This document shows, piece after piece, positions 48,390 to 62,200 of a stretch of DNA of 64,000 bases (its first letter is position 1; the number at the start of each line of letters is the position of its first letter). The notes under the pieces are model-generated. The model was not told the origin of the DNA and did not search any database. It saw only the letters and a program-made list of their open reading frames with translations. Source of the DNA: Capsicum annuum (taxonomy: Eukaryota; Streptophyta; Magnoliopsida; Solanales; Solanaceae). The DNA lies in contig NC_061115.1 of NCBI RefSeq assembly GCF_002878395.1, forward strand, positions 218,821,886 to 218,885,885, in the 5' to 3' direction. Made by a program: the position numbers and the translations under genes.

Positions 48390-50550
48390 GCCCTGATCGA
48401 TTTTCGTCTTACAGCACGCTCGGACCCCAGGTCCACCCCCAAAACTGTGGGCTATAGCACACCGATTTGGCCAGAAAATGCCCCATTCACGTTGTTTTGC
48501 CCGTTTGTCAACCGAAATGGCCACAAAAATTTAAACGGACCACACTGGGATGATCCCCAACCTCCCTGGCATGCCCCGGTTGATTTTTGGCCCACAGCAC
48601 GCTTGGACCTCGGGCCAACCCCCAAAACCGTAGGCTATAGCACTCCGATTTGGCCCAAAAATAACCCGTTCGCATCGTTTTGCCCGTTTATCCACCCAAA
48701 TAGCCACAAAAAGTTTAACGAACCACACTGTAATGATCCCCAATTTCAGAGGTACGCCCCGATCAATTTTTTGCCCACAGCACGCCTGTACCCCAGGCCC
48801 GCCCCCAAAATCGTGGGCCGTAGCACACCGATTTGGCCCGAAAATGCACTATTCACCCATTTGTCCACCCAAATAGCCATAAAAATTTAAATGGACCGGA
48901 CTAGGACGGTCCCAACCTCCGTAGCATGCCTCGATTGATTTTCGGCCCACAATGCGCTCGAACCCCGATCCCACCCTTAAAACTGTGGGCTATAGCACAC
49001 CAATTTGGCTCGAAAATACCCCGTTCGTGTTGTTATGCCCGTTTGTTCACCTAAATGGCCACAAAAATTTAAACGGACAATACTGGGAGTATCCCCAACC
49101 TTCCTAGCATGCCCCGGTCAATTTTTGGCCCACAACACACTCGAACCTTGGGATCACCTTTGAAACTTTGGAATATAGCACACCGATTTGGCCCAAAAAT
49201 ACCCCATTCGCGCCATTTCGCTTGTTTGTCCACCCAAATGGCCACAAAAATTTAAACGGACCATACTGGGAGGATCTCGAACCTCCCTAGCATGCCCAGG
49301 TCAATTTGTGGCCTGCTTGCCCAGACCTTGGGCCCTCCCCCAAAATCATGCGCTATAGCTCATCGATTTAGCCCGAAAATGAGTCGTTCATGCCGTTTCA
49401 CCCATTTGCCACCCAAATGGCCAGAAAAATTTAAATGGACCACACTGGGATGATCCCCAACCTCCCTGGCATGCCCTGATCAATTTTTGTCCTACAGCAC
49501 GCTCGAACCACGGGTCCACCCCTAAAACTGTGGGCTATAGCATACCGATTTAGCCAGAAAATGTCCCGTTCACGTTGTTTTGCCCGTTTGTAAACCCAAA
49601 TGGCCACAAAAATTTAAACGGACCACACTGGAATGATCCCCAACCTCCCTGACATGCCCCGATTGATTTTTGGCCCAAAGCACGCTTGGAACCTGAGCCG
49701 ACCCCCAAAACCGTAGGATATAGCATACTGATTTGGCCTGAAAATGCCTCGTTCGCATTATTTCGACTGTTTATCCACCCAAATGGCCATAAAAATTTTA
49801 ACGAACTATACTGTAACGATCCCCAATTTCAAAGGTATGCCTCGATTAATTTTTTGCCCACAGTACGCCCGTACCCCAGGCCTACCCGCAAAATCGTGGG
49901 CCGTAACACACCGATTTTGCCCAAAAATGCACTATTCGCGCTGTTTCGCCCATTTGTCCTCCCAAATGGCCATAAAAATTTAAATGGACCGCACTAGGAT
50001 GGTCCCAACCTTCCTATCATGCCTCGATTGATTTTTGGCCCACAAAACGCTCAGACCCCGGTCCCACCCCCAAAACTGTGGGCTATAGCACACTGATTTG
50101 GCTTGAAAATACCCCATTCGTGCTGTTATGCCCGTTTGTTCACCTAAATGGCCACAAAAATTTAAACAGACAATACTGGGAGGATCCTCAACCTCCCTGG
50201 CACACCCCGATCAATTTTTGGCCTACAACACGCTCGGACTCTGGGATCACCCTTGAAACTTTGGACTATAGCACACCGATTTGTCCCAAAAATACCCCAT
50301 TTGCGCCATTTTACCTGTTTGTCCACCCAAATGGCCACAAAAATTTAAACGGAACATACTGGGAGGATCCCCAACCTTCCTGGCATGCCCAGATCGATTT
50401 TTCGCCCGCTTGCCCAGACCCTGGGCCCTCCCCCAAAATCGTGCATTATAGCTCACCGATTTAACTAGAAAATGAGCCGTTCACGCCGTTTCACCCGTGT
50501 GCCACACAAATGGCGACAAAAATTTAAACAGACCACACTGGCACGATCCC
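48390..50550 (+). repeat. Hexameric higher-order repeat, two tandem copies (1083 bp period)
   Basis: ACAGCACGCTCG at 48411 and 49494, CAATTTCAGAGGTACGCC near 48741 and its counterpart near 49824, GTGGGCCGTAGCACACCG, and GTTGTTATGCCCGTTTGTTC all recur about 1083 bp apart. A partial further relative (GTCGTTATGCCC, then GGACAACACTGGGAGGATCC) appears near 55.98-56.05 kb. Confidence 0.86.
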
Positions 50551-53500
50551 TAACCTCTTTGGCATGGCCCGGTCAATTTTTATCCAACAACATGCCCTAA
50601 ACCTCCCCCGAAACCGTGGGCTATAGCACACAGATTTGGCTTGAAAATGCCCCGTTCATGCTGTTTCACCCATTTGTCCACCCAAATGGCCATAAAAATT
50701 TAAACGGATAATACTAGAATTATCCCCAAAATCCCTGGCATGCCCTGGTCAATTTTCGGTCCACATCATGCCCGAATCCTGGGCCCACCCATGAAACAGT
50801 GGGCTATTGCACATCGATTTAGCCCGAATATGTCTCGTTCGCTCCATTTCGCTCGTTTGTCCACCCAAGTAGCCACGTAACTTAAAAAATGACCACACTG
50901 GGATGATCCGCAACCTCCCTGGAATGCCCCAGTCGATTTTTGTCCTGCAGCATGCCCGAACCGCGAGCCCACCCTCGAAATCGTGGGCGTTAGCACATCT
51001 ATTCAGCCTAGAAATGCTCCGTTCGTACTTTTTCGTCCGTTAGTTCACCCAAATGGCCACGAAAATTTAAACGGACCATACTGGGATGATCCCTAACCTC
51101 CCTAGCACACCCCGATCCAGTTTTATCCTATAGCACACTCAAACCCTGGGTCCACCCTAAGACCGTGGGCTATAGCACACCGATTTGGCCAGAAAATTCC
51201 CCATTCGCGCATTGTCGCTCGTTTTTCCACCCAAATAGCCACAAAAATTTTAATGAACTACCTTGGGAGGATCTCCAACCTCCCTGGCATTCGCCGGTTG
51301 AGGTTTAGCCCACAGCCTGCCCGAATGCTGGGCCCACCCCCAAAACCGTGGGCTATAGCACACCGATTAGGCCCGAAAATGCTCCGTTCACACTATTTTG
51401 CCAGTTTGTACGCCCAAATGGCCACAAAAATTTAAACGGACCACACTGGGACGATCTTCAATCTCACTGGCACGACTATCAATTTTTGGCCCACAGCAAG
51501 CCCGTACCCCGAGTGCATCCCCAAAATCGTGGGTTAAATCACACCGATTTGGCCCAAAAATTCCCCGTTTGCGCTGTTTTGCCCGTTTGTCCACCCAAAT
51601 GGCCACAAAAATTTAAACAGACCACACTGGGATGATCCCCAACCTCTCTAGCATGCCCCATTTGATTTTCAGTCCACAGCACGCCTGACCCTAGGCCCAC
51701 CCTCAAAACGTGGGCTATAGCACACCAATTTAGCACAAAAATGCCCCGTTCGTGCCGTATCGCCCGTTTGTCCACACAAATGGCAATGAAAATTTAAATG
51801 GGCCACACTGGGACGATCCCCAATCTCTCTGGTACGCCCCGGTCAATTTTTGCCCTATAGCATGCCCGGACCCCGAGACCACCCCAGAAACCATGGGCTA
51901 TGGCACACTGATTTGGCATGAAAATGCCCCGTCTCACGCCGTTTCACCTGTTTGCCCACCTAAATGGCCATAAAAATTTAAACGGACCACACTAGGATGA
52001 TCCCATATTTCCCTGGCACGTCGCGGTCGATTTTCAACCCACAGCACGCTCGATCCCTAGGGCTACTCCGAAAACCGGAGGCTATAGCATACCGATTTAG
52101 CCCAAGAATGCCCCATTTATGTCATTTCACCCGTTTGCCACCCAAATGGACACGAAAATTTAAACGGACCACACTGGGATGATCCCTAACCTTCTTGGCA
52201 TGCCCCGATCATTTTTTGGCCCACAACATTCTCGGACCCGGGCCCATCCCCAAAACTGTGGGCTAAAGCACACTGATTCGGCCTAAAAATTCCCTGTTCA
52301 AACCGTTTCGCTCTTTTGTCCACCCAAATATCCACGAAAATATAAAAGTACCACACTAGGATGATCCCCAACCTCCCTGGCATGCCTCGGTTAATTTTTG
52401 GCCCGTAGCATGCCCGAACCCTGGGTCCACCCCTGAAACCGTAGGATATAGCACATCGATTTGGCCTGAAAATTTCCCGTATGTGCCGTTTAGCCCGTTT
52501 GTTCAACCAAATGGGCACATAAATTTAAACGGACCACATTGGAAAGATCCCCAACATCCCTAACATGCCTCAGTCAATTATCGGCCTATATCAGCCCAGA
52601 CCCCAGGCCCACCACTGAAATTGTGCTCTATAACACACCGATTTTGCTCCAAAACACCCCGTTCATGCTGTTTCACTAGTTTGTCCACACAAATGACCAC
52701 AAAAATTAAAACGGACCAGATTGGAATGATCCCCAACCTCCCTGACACGCCATGGTTGATTTTTTGCCAACAGCACGCCCGGACCCCGAGCTCAGCCCAG
52801 AACTGTGGGCTATAGCACACTGATTTCGCCCGAAAATCCCCAATTAGCGCTGTTTCGCCCGTTTGTCCACCCAAATGGTCACAAAAATTTAAATGGACCA
52901 CACTGGGATGATCCACAAAACTATAGGCTATAGCACCCTAATTTTGCTGGAAAACGCCCCGTTCACACCGATTCTCTCTTTTGTCCACCTAAATGGTCAC
53001 GAAAATTTAAAAGGAATACACTAGAATGATGCCCAACCTCCCTGGCATGCCCCAGTCAATTTTTGTCCTACAACACGCCCGAACCCATGGTCCACCCCAA
53101 AACCGTGGGGTATAGCACACCGATTTGGCCCGAAAATGCCCTGTTCGCGCCGTTTTGCTTGTTTGTCCACCCAAACGGGCACAAAAATTTAAACGCCCGA
53201 ACCCCGAGCCCACTTCCAAATCGTGGGCTATAGCACATCGATTTGGCCCGAAAATGGCCCGTTCGCGTTGTTTCGTCCATTTGTCCACCCAAATGGCCAC
53301 GAAAAATTTAAAAGGACTACATTGGGATGATCCCTAACCTCCCTGGCACGCCCGGTTGATTTTTGGCCCACAGCACGCCCGGACCCTGCGCCCACCCCCT
53401 AAATCATGGGCTATAGCACACCGATATGGCCCGAAAATGCCCCGTTCATGCTATTTCACCCGTTTTTCCACCTAAATGGCCACCAAAAATTTAAAAGGAC

Positions 53501-54979
53501 CACACTAGGATGATCCCCAACCTCCCTGGCACGCCTAATTGATTTTCGGACCACAGTACACCTGGACCCCGAGCCCACCCCCGTAACCATGGGCTATAGC
53601 ACGCCAATTTGGCCCGAAAATACACCATACACATCATTTCGCACGTTTGTCCACCTAAATTGACATGAAAATTTAAAATGACCACACTGGGATGATCTCC
53701 AACCTCCCTGGCACGCCCCGGTCAATTTTTTACCCACAACATTCCTGGACCTTGGGACCAACCCCGAAACCGTGTAGCATACCGATTTGGCCCAAAAATG
53801 CCCCATTCGCCCTGTTTTGCATGTTTGGCTAAACAAATGGCCATAAATATTTAAACGAACCACACTGGGATGATCCTCAACCTCCCTGGCATGCCTCGAT
53901 CAATTTTTGGCCTACAACATGCCTGGACCCTAGGTCCACCCCAGAAACCTTGGGCTATAGTACACTGATTTGGCCCAAAAATACCCCATTCTCGCCGTTG
54001 CGCACGTTTGCCCACCCAAATGGCCGCAAAAATTTGAACGGACCACACTGGGATGATCGCCAACCTCCCTGGGATGCCCTGATCAATTTTTGGCCCACAG
54101 GACGCCCGTACCATGGGCTATAACACACTGATTTGGTTTGAAAACACCCCATTCATGTCGTTTCGCCCGTTTGTCCTCCCAAATGGCCATGATAATTTAA
54201 ACGGACCACACTGGGATGACCCCCAACCTTTTTGGCACACCCCAGTCTATTTTTGGCCCACAGCATGCCCAGACCCCGGGCGCACCCTCAAAACCGCGGG
54301 CAATAGCATACCAATTTGGCCCAAAAATACCTCGTTCGCGTTGTTTCGCCTGTTTGTCCGCCCAAATGGACACAAAAATTTAAACAAACCACACGGGACA
54401 AATGCCAACCTCCCTGTCATGCCCCAGATAATTTTCAGCCAACAACACGCCCGAACCCCGGGCCCTCCCCCAAAATTGTGGGGTATAGCACACTGATTTG
54501 TCCTGAAAATGCCCCGTTCGAGTTGTTTCGCCCGTCTTTCCACCCAAATAGCCACGAATATTTAAACGATCATGCTGGGATGATCCCCAACATCCCTGGC
54601 ATGCCCTGGTCGATTTTCAGCCCACAGTATGCCCAAACCCCGAGCCCACCCATGAAACCATGGGCTATAGCACAATTATTAAGCTCGAAAATGCCCCGTT
54701 CGCTTTGTTTTGCCCGTTTGCCACCTAAATGGCCACAAAAATTTAAATGGACCACACTGGGAGGATCCCCAACCTCCCTAGTGAGTCTTGGACGATTTTT
54801 GGCCCACAGCATGCCCGAACCTTGGGCCCACCCCCAAAACCATGGGCTATAGCACACCGATTTGGCCCAAAAATGACCAGTTCGCGTCGTTTCACCCGTT
54901 TGACACCTAAATGAACACGAAAATTTAAAAGAATCACACTAGGACGATCCCCAACCTCTCTGGCACGCCTCGATCAATT

Positions 54980-57900
54980 TTTGGCACATAGCACGCCCGG
55001 ACCCTGGGCCCACCTCCTAAATCGTGGACTATAGTACACCGATTTGGCCGAAAAATGCCCCGCTCGCACCGTTTCGCCCGTTAGTCCACCCAAATGGCGA
55101 TGAAAACTTAAATAAACCACACTGAGATGATCCCCAACCTCCCTGTTATGCCCCGATCAATTTTTTGCCCATAACAGGCACTGACCCAAAGCCCATCCCC
55201 AAAATAATGGGCTATAGCACACTGATTTGGCATGAAAGTGCTTCGTTGGTGCAGTTTTCCCCGTTTGTCCACCCAAATAACCAAATGGCCACAAAAATTT
55301 AAACGGACCACAGTGGAAGGATTCTCAACCTCCCTGGAAAGTCCCGGTAGATTTTTGGCCCACAGCACTTCGGGGCCCACCCCTAAAATAGACGGCTATA
55401 CCACACAACTTTGGCTTGAAAATGCCCTGATCGCGCAATGTCGCCCGTTTGTCTACCCAAATGGAAATGAAAATTTAAACAGACCATACTTGGATGATCC
55501 CTAACATCCCTGGCATGCCTCAATCGATTTTAGGTCCACAGCACGCCCGGAGACTTGACCCACCCCCGAAAACGTGGGCTATTGCACACCGATTTGGCCC
55601 GAAAATGCCCCGCACACCGTTTCGCCCGTTTGTCCACCCAAATGGCCACGAAAACTTAAACAAGCTATACTAGGATGATCTCCAACCTCTCTGGCATGCC
55701 CCGATTAATTTTTGGCCCACAGCACGCCCTGACCCAAAGCCCACCCCAAAACAGTGGGCTATAGCACACTAATTTAGCTCGAAAATGCCCCATTCATGCC
55801 GTTTCGCCCGTTTATCCACCCAAATGGCCATAAAAATTTAAACGGACCACATTAGGATGATCCCCAACTTCCTTGGCACATCTCAATTGATTTTTGACCC
55901 ACAACTCGCCCGAACCCCGGGCTCACCCCCAAAATTGTGGGCTATAGCACACCGATTTGGCTCAAAAATACCCCGTTCGTGTCGTTATGCCCATTTGTCC
56001 ACCTAAATGGCCACAAAAATTTAAACGGACAACACTGGGAGGATCCCCAACCTTCCTGGCATGCCCCAGCTGATTTTTGGCCCACAGCACGCCTGCACCA
56101 TAGGCCCACCCCTGAAACTGTGAACTATAGCACACCGATTTGGACTAAAAATGCCCTGTTCGAGCCGGTTCGCCCATTTGTCCACCAAAACGGCCACAAA
56201 AATACAAACAGACACAATAGGAGGATCCTCAACCTTCCTGGCACGCCCTGGTCAATTTTTGGACCACTTTTCCATACCTTGGGCCCACCCCCAAAACTGT
56301 GGGCTATAGCACACTAATTTACCTCAAAAAAGACCCATTCGCACCGTTTTACTCGTTTATCACCCAAATGGCCACAAGAATTTAAATGGACCACATTAGG
56401 ACGATCTCTAACCTTCCTGGCATGGCCCGGTTAATTTTAGCCCATAGCATGCCCGAGCCCACCCCCAAAACCCTGGGCCATAGCATACAGATTTGGCCTG
56501 AAAATACCCTGTTCATGCGATTTCACCCGTTTGTCTTTAGAAATGGCCACAAAATTTAAATGGACCACACTGAGATGATCCCGAACCTCCCTGGCACGCT
56601 CCGATTAATTTTTGGCCCACAGCACGCCTGAACCCCAAGCCCACCCATGAAACTGTGGGTTATAGCACACCAATTTAGCTCGAATTTGCCCCGTTCTCAC
56701 CGTTTCGCTCGTTTGTCTACCCAAATGGCCACGTAAATTTAAAAGGACCACACTGGCCAAGAAATGCCTCATTCGCATCTTTTCGTATGTTTGTTCACCC
56801 AATTAGCCACGAAGATTTAAACAGACCATACTGCGACAATTCCTAACCTCCCTGGCATGCTCAGGTAAATTTTAGACCTATAGCATGCTCGAACCCCGGT
56901 TCCACCCCAAACCGTGGGCTATAGCACACCTATTTGGCCAGAAAATGCCTCGTTCGCGCCGTTTTGCCCAATTTTTTACCTAAATGGCCATAAAAATTTT
57001 AACGAACTACATTGGGAGGATCCCCAACCTCCCTGGCATGCCTCGATCAATTTTTCGCCCACAGTCTACCCAAACCTCAGGCCCACCCTCGAAACCGTGG
57101 GCTATAGCACACCGATTTGGGCTAGAAATGCCGCGTTCGCACCATTTCGCCTGTTTGTCCATTCAAATGGCCATGAAAATTTAAACGGACCACACTGGGA
57201 TGATCCCCAATCTCATGGGCAGACCCCAGTCATGTTTTGACCCACAGCACGCCCGTACCCCGAGCCCACACCCAAAACTGTGGGCTAAAGCACACCAATT
57301 TGGCCCAAAAATTCCCCGTTCATACCGTTTTGCCCATTTGTCCAGACAAATGTGCACAAAAATTAAACGGACCACACCGAGATGATCCCAAACCTCCCTA
57401 GCATTCCTCATTCAATTTTTGGTCCACAACACATCAAACCCCGGGCCCACCCTAAAAAATACCACATTTGCACCGTATTGACCATTTGTCCACCTAAATG
57501 ACCACGAAAATTTACATGGGCCACACTGGGATGATCCCCAACCTCCCTGGCATGCCTCGATAAATTTTTAGCTTGTAGCACGCCCAGACCCCAGGTCCAC
57601 CCCAGAAATCGTGGGCTATAACACATTGATTTTGCTCAAAAATGCCCCGTTCACGTTGTTTCATCCGTTTGTCCACCCAAATGGCCACAAAAATTTAAAC
57701 GAACCACACTGGAAGTATCCCCAACAACCCTGGCAATTCCAGATCGATTTGTAGCCCACAACACGCCCAAAACCTAGACCGAACCCCGAAACCGTGGGCT
57801 ATAGCACACTGATTTGGCCTAAAAACATCCCGTTGGTGCCGTTTCACCCGTTTGCCACCCAAATAGCCATGAAAATTTTAATGAACCACACTGGGATGAT

Positions 57901-59240
57901 CCCCAACCTCCCTGGCTTGCCCCGATCATTTTTTGGCCCACAGAACGCCAGAACCCTGGGCTCACCCCCAAAACTGTGGTCTAAAGCACAATGATTAGGC
58001 TCGAAAATGCCCATTTCGCGTCGTTTCGCCCGTTTGTCCACCCAAATGGCCTAAAAAATTTAATCGGACCACACTGGGATGATCCCCAACTTTTTGGCAT
58101 GCCCGAGTCAATTTTTTGCCCACAGCACGCCCATACCCTGGGCCTATCACAAAAATCATGGGCTGTAGAACACCGATTTGGCCCGAAAATGCCCCATTCA
58201 CGCCATGTCACCCGTTAGTCTACCCAAAGAGCCACAAACATTTAAAAGGACCACACTGGGATGATCCTCAACCTCCCTAACGCGCCTCGGTCAATTTTCG
58301 ACTCACAGCACGCCCGGACCCCGGGCCTACCTCCTAAACCGTGGACTATAGCATATCGATTTGGCCGAAAAATGCCCCGCTCGCACCGTTTTGCCCGTTA
58401 GTCCACCTAAATGGCCATGAAAACTTAAATAAACCATATTAAGATGATCCCCAACCTTCCTGGCATGTCCCGATCAATTTTTGGCCCACAACAGGCACTG
58501 ACCCAAAGCCCACCCCAGAAAAATGGGGGATATAGCACACTAATTACTCCTGAAAATGCTCTGTTGGTGCCGTTTCACCCGTTTTCCACCCAAATAGCCA
58601 TGAAAATTTAAACGAACCACACTGGGATGATCCCCAACCTCCTTGGCATGCCCCGGTCACACTGATTAGGCCCGAAAATGCCCAGTTCGCGCCGTTTCGC
58701 CCGTTCGTCCACCCAAATGGCCCCAAAAATTTAATCAAACCACACTGGGATAATCCCCAACTTTCAGCATGCCCGAGTCAATTTTTGGCCCACAGCACGC
58801 CCGTACCCTGGGCCTATCACAAAAATCTTGGGCTGTAGAACACCGATTTGGCCCAAAAATGCCCTATTCACTCCGTGTGACCCGTTAGTCCACCTACATA
58901 GCCACAAACATTTAAACGGACCATACTGGGATGATCCCCAACCTCCCTGACACGCCTCGATCAATTTTTGACCCACAGCACGCCCGAACCCCGGGCCCAC
59001 CTCCTAAACCGTGGACTATAGCACACCAATTTGGCTGAAAAATACCCCGCTCACACTATTTCGCCCGTTAGTCCACCCAAATGGCCACGAAAACTTAAAT
59101 AAACCATATTGAGACGATCCCCAACCTCCCTGCCATGCCTCGATCAATTTTTGGCCTACAACAGGCACTGACCCAAAGCCCATCCCTAAAATAGTGGGCT
59201 ATAGCACACTGATTTAGCTCGAAAATGCCCCATTGGGCTG
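54980..59240 (+). repeat. Dispersed triplicated satellite segment marked by ACAGGCACTGACCCAAAGCC
   Basis: Three blocks at about 54.98-55.25, 58.3-58.53 and 58.97-59.24 kb share CTAAACCGTGGACTATAG, TTGGCCGAAAAATGCCCCGC, CCGTTAGTCCACC, GAAAACTTAAATAAACCA and the odd ACAGGCACTGACCCAAAGCC. The latter two also share their upstream monomers (GCATGCCCGAGTCAATTTTT at 58099 and 58769). A monomer between them is broken at about 58657, where CCCCGGTCAC runs directly into ACTGATTAGG. Confidence 0.82.
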
Positions 59241-62200
59241 TTTCCCTCGTTTGTCCACCCAAATAACCACAAAAATTTAACAGGACCATACTGGGATGAT
59301 CTCTAACCCCCTGGCAGGCCTCGATCAATTTTCAGCCCACAGCACACTCGAACCCCGAGCCCATCCCCAAAACTGTGAACTATAGCACACCGATTTGGCC
59401 CAAAAATACCCCGTTCGAGCCGTTCTGCCCGTTTGTCCAACTAAATGGCCACAAAAATTTAAAAGGACAACACTGGGAGGATCCCTAACCTACCTGGCAT
59501 GCCCCGATCGTTTTTTTGACATTACACGCCCAAACCCTGGGCCCACCCCTGAAACTGTGGACTATAGCACACCGATTTGACCCAAAAATGCCCCGTTTAC
59601 ATCGTTTCGCCCGTTTATCCACCCAAATGGACCACACTAGGATGATCCCCAACATCCCTGGCATGCCCCGATTGATTTTCAGCCCACAGTATTCTCGTAC
59701 CCCGGGCCTACCCACAAAACCATGGTCTATAGCACACTAATTTAGCATAAAAATGCCCCGTTCGTATTTTTTCACCCGTTTTTCTACCCAAATGTCCACA
59801 AAAATTTAAATGGACCACACTGGAACGATTCCCAACCTCCCTGGCATGCCCTGGTCAATTTTCAGCCTACAGTATGCCTGTAGCCCGAGCCCACCCCCAA
59901 AATCGTGGGTTATTGCACACCGATTTGGCCCAAAAATGTCATGTTCGCGCTGTTTCTCCCGTTTCACAACCCAAATGGCTACGAAAAATTAAATGGACTG
60001 TACTGGGATAATCCCCAACCTCCATGACACGCTCTGGTTGATTTTTGGCCCACAGCACGCCCGGAGCCTGGGCTCACCCCCGAAATCGTGGGCTATAGCT
60101 CACCGACTTGGCCTGAAAATGCCCCGTTCACGCCGTTTTACCCGTTTGTCCATCCAAATAGCAACAAAAATTTAAAAGGACCAAACTGGGATGATCCACA
60201 ACCTCCCTGACATGCCCCGGTTGATTTTTAGCCCATAGCACGCTCGAACCCTAGGCCCATCCCTAAAAACCGTGGGCTATAGCACACCAATTTAGCCCAA
60301 AAATGACCCGTTCACGCCGTTTCACCCGTTTGTCCACCTAAATAGCCACGAAAATTTAAATGGACCATACTGGGATGATCTCCAAGCTCCCTAGCATGCC
60401 CCTATTGATTTTAGGCCCACAGTACGTCCGAACCTCGACCCACCCCTGATTTAACCGTGGGCTATAGCACACCGATTTGGCTTGAAAATGCCCCATTCCC
60501 ATTATTTCGCCCGTTTGGCCACCCAAATGACCACAAAAATTTAAATGGACCATATTGGGACGATCCCCAACCTCTCTAGCATGCCCCAATCATTTTCAGC
60601 CCTTAGCACGCCCCCAGGTCCATCCCCAAAACCGTGGGCTATAGTACACCAATTTTGACCAAAAATGCCCCGTTCGTGCCGTTTCGCCCGTTTATCAACC
60701 CTAATAGCCACAAAAATTTAAACGGACCACACTGGGATGATCCCCAACCTCCTTAGCATGCCTCGGAAGATTTTTGTCCCACAGAAAGCTTGAAACTCGG
60801 GCCCACCCCAAAATCGTGGGCTATAGCACACCGATTTGGCTCAAAAATGCCCTGTTCGCGCTGTTTCGTCCGTTTGTCCACCCAAATGGCCACGAAAATT
60901 AAAACGGGCCACACTGGGATGACCCCCAACATCCTTAGCAATCCCCAGTTGATTTTTGGCCCACAGCATGCCCTGACCCCAGGCCCACCCTAAAATCGTG
61001 GGCTTAACATATCGATTTGGCCCAAAAATTCTCCTTTCACGCTGGTTTGCCCGTTTGTCCACCCAAATGGCCAAAAAAATTTAAATGGACTACACTGAGA
61101 TGATCCCCAACCTCCCTGACATACCCCAATTAATTTTTGTCCCACAGCATGCCCGAACCCGAGCCCACCCCTAAAATCGTGGGCTATAGTTCACCGATTT
61201 AGCCCAAAAATGCCCTATTTGTGCCGTTTTGCCCGTTTGTCAACCCAAATGGCCACAAAAATTTAAACGAACCATACTGGGATGATCCCCAAACTCCCTG
61301 GCATGCCCCGGTTGATTTTTGACCCACAGCACGCCCGGACACCGGGCCCACCCCTAAAACCGTAGGCTATAGCACACCAATTTAGCCTGATAATGCCCTG
61401 TTCATGCCGTTTTTCCAGTTTATCCATTAAAATGACCACACTGAGAGGATCCCCAACCTCCCTAGCATGTCCCGATCAATTTTTGGCCCATAGGTTGCTT
61501 GAACCCTGGGCCCACCCCTAAAACTTTGGCCCAAAAATTCCTCGTTCGCGCCGTTTTGCTCGTTTGTCCACCCAAATGGCCATGAAAATTTAAATGGACC
61601 CCACTGGAATAATCCCCAACCTTTCTGGCACACCTCGATCAATTTTCAGCCATCATCATGCTCGGACCCTGGGCCCACCCCCGAAACTGTGGACTAAAGC
61701 ACACCAACTTAGCCCAAAAATACGCCATTTTGCCTTTTTCTCCGCCCAAATGGTCGCAAAAATTTAAACGGACCACACTAGGATGATCCCCAACCTCCCT
61801 GGTACGCCCTGATTGATTTTTGGCCTACAGCACGCCCGGACCCGGGGCCCACCACCAAAACCTTGGGCTATAGCCCACCTATTTGGCCTAAAAATGCCCC
61901 GTTCTCCCAGTTTCGCCCGTTTATCCATCCAAATGGCCATGCAAAATTAAAAGGACCATACTGGGATGATCCCCAACCTCCCTGGCACACCTCGGTCTAT
62001 TTTTGTCCAATAGCACGCTCGAACCCCGGGCCCACCACCGAAACTGTGGGCTATGGGAAACCAATTTGGGCCAAAATTAGCCCGTTCGTGCCATTTCACC
62101 CATTTGTCCACACAAATTGCCACAAAAATTTAACCGGATAATACTTGGATGATCCCCAACTTCCCTGACATGTCTCGATCAATTTTCGACCCAAAGCATA

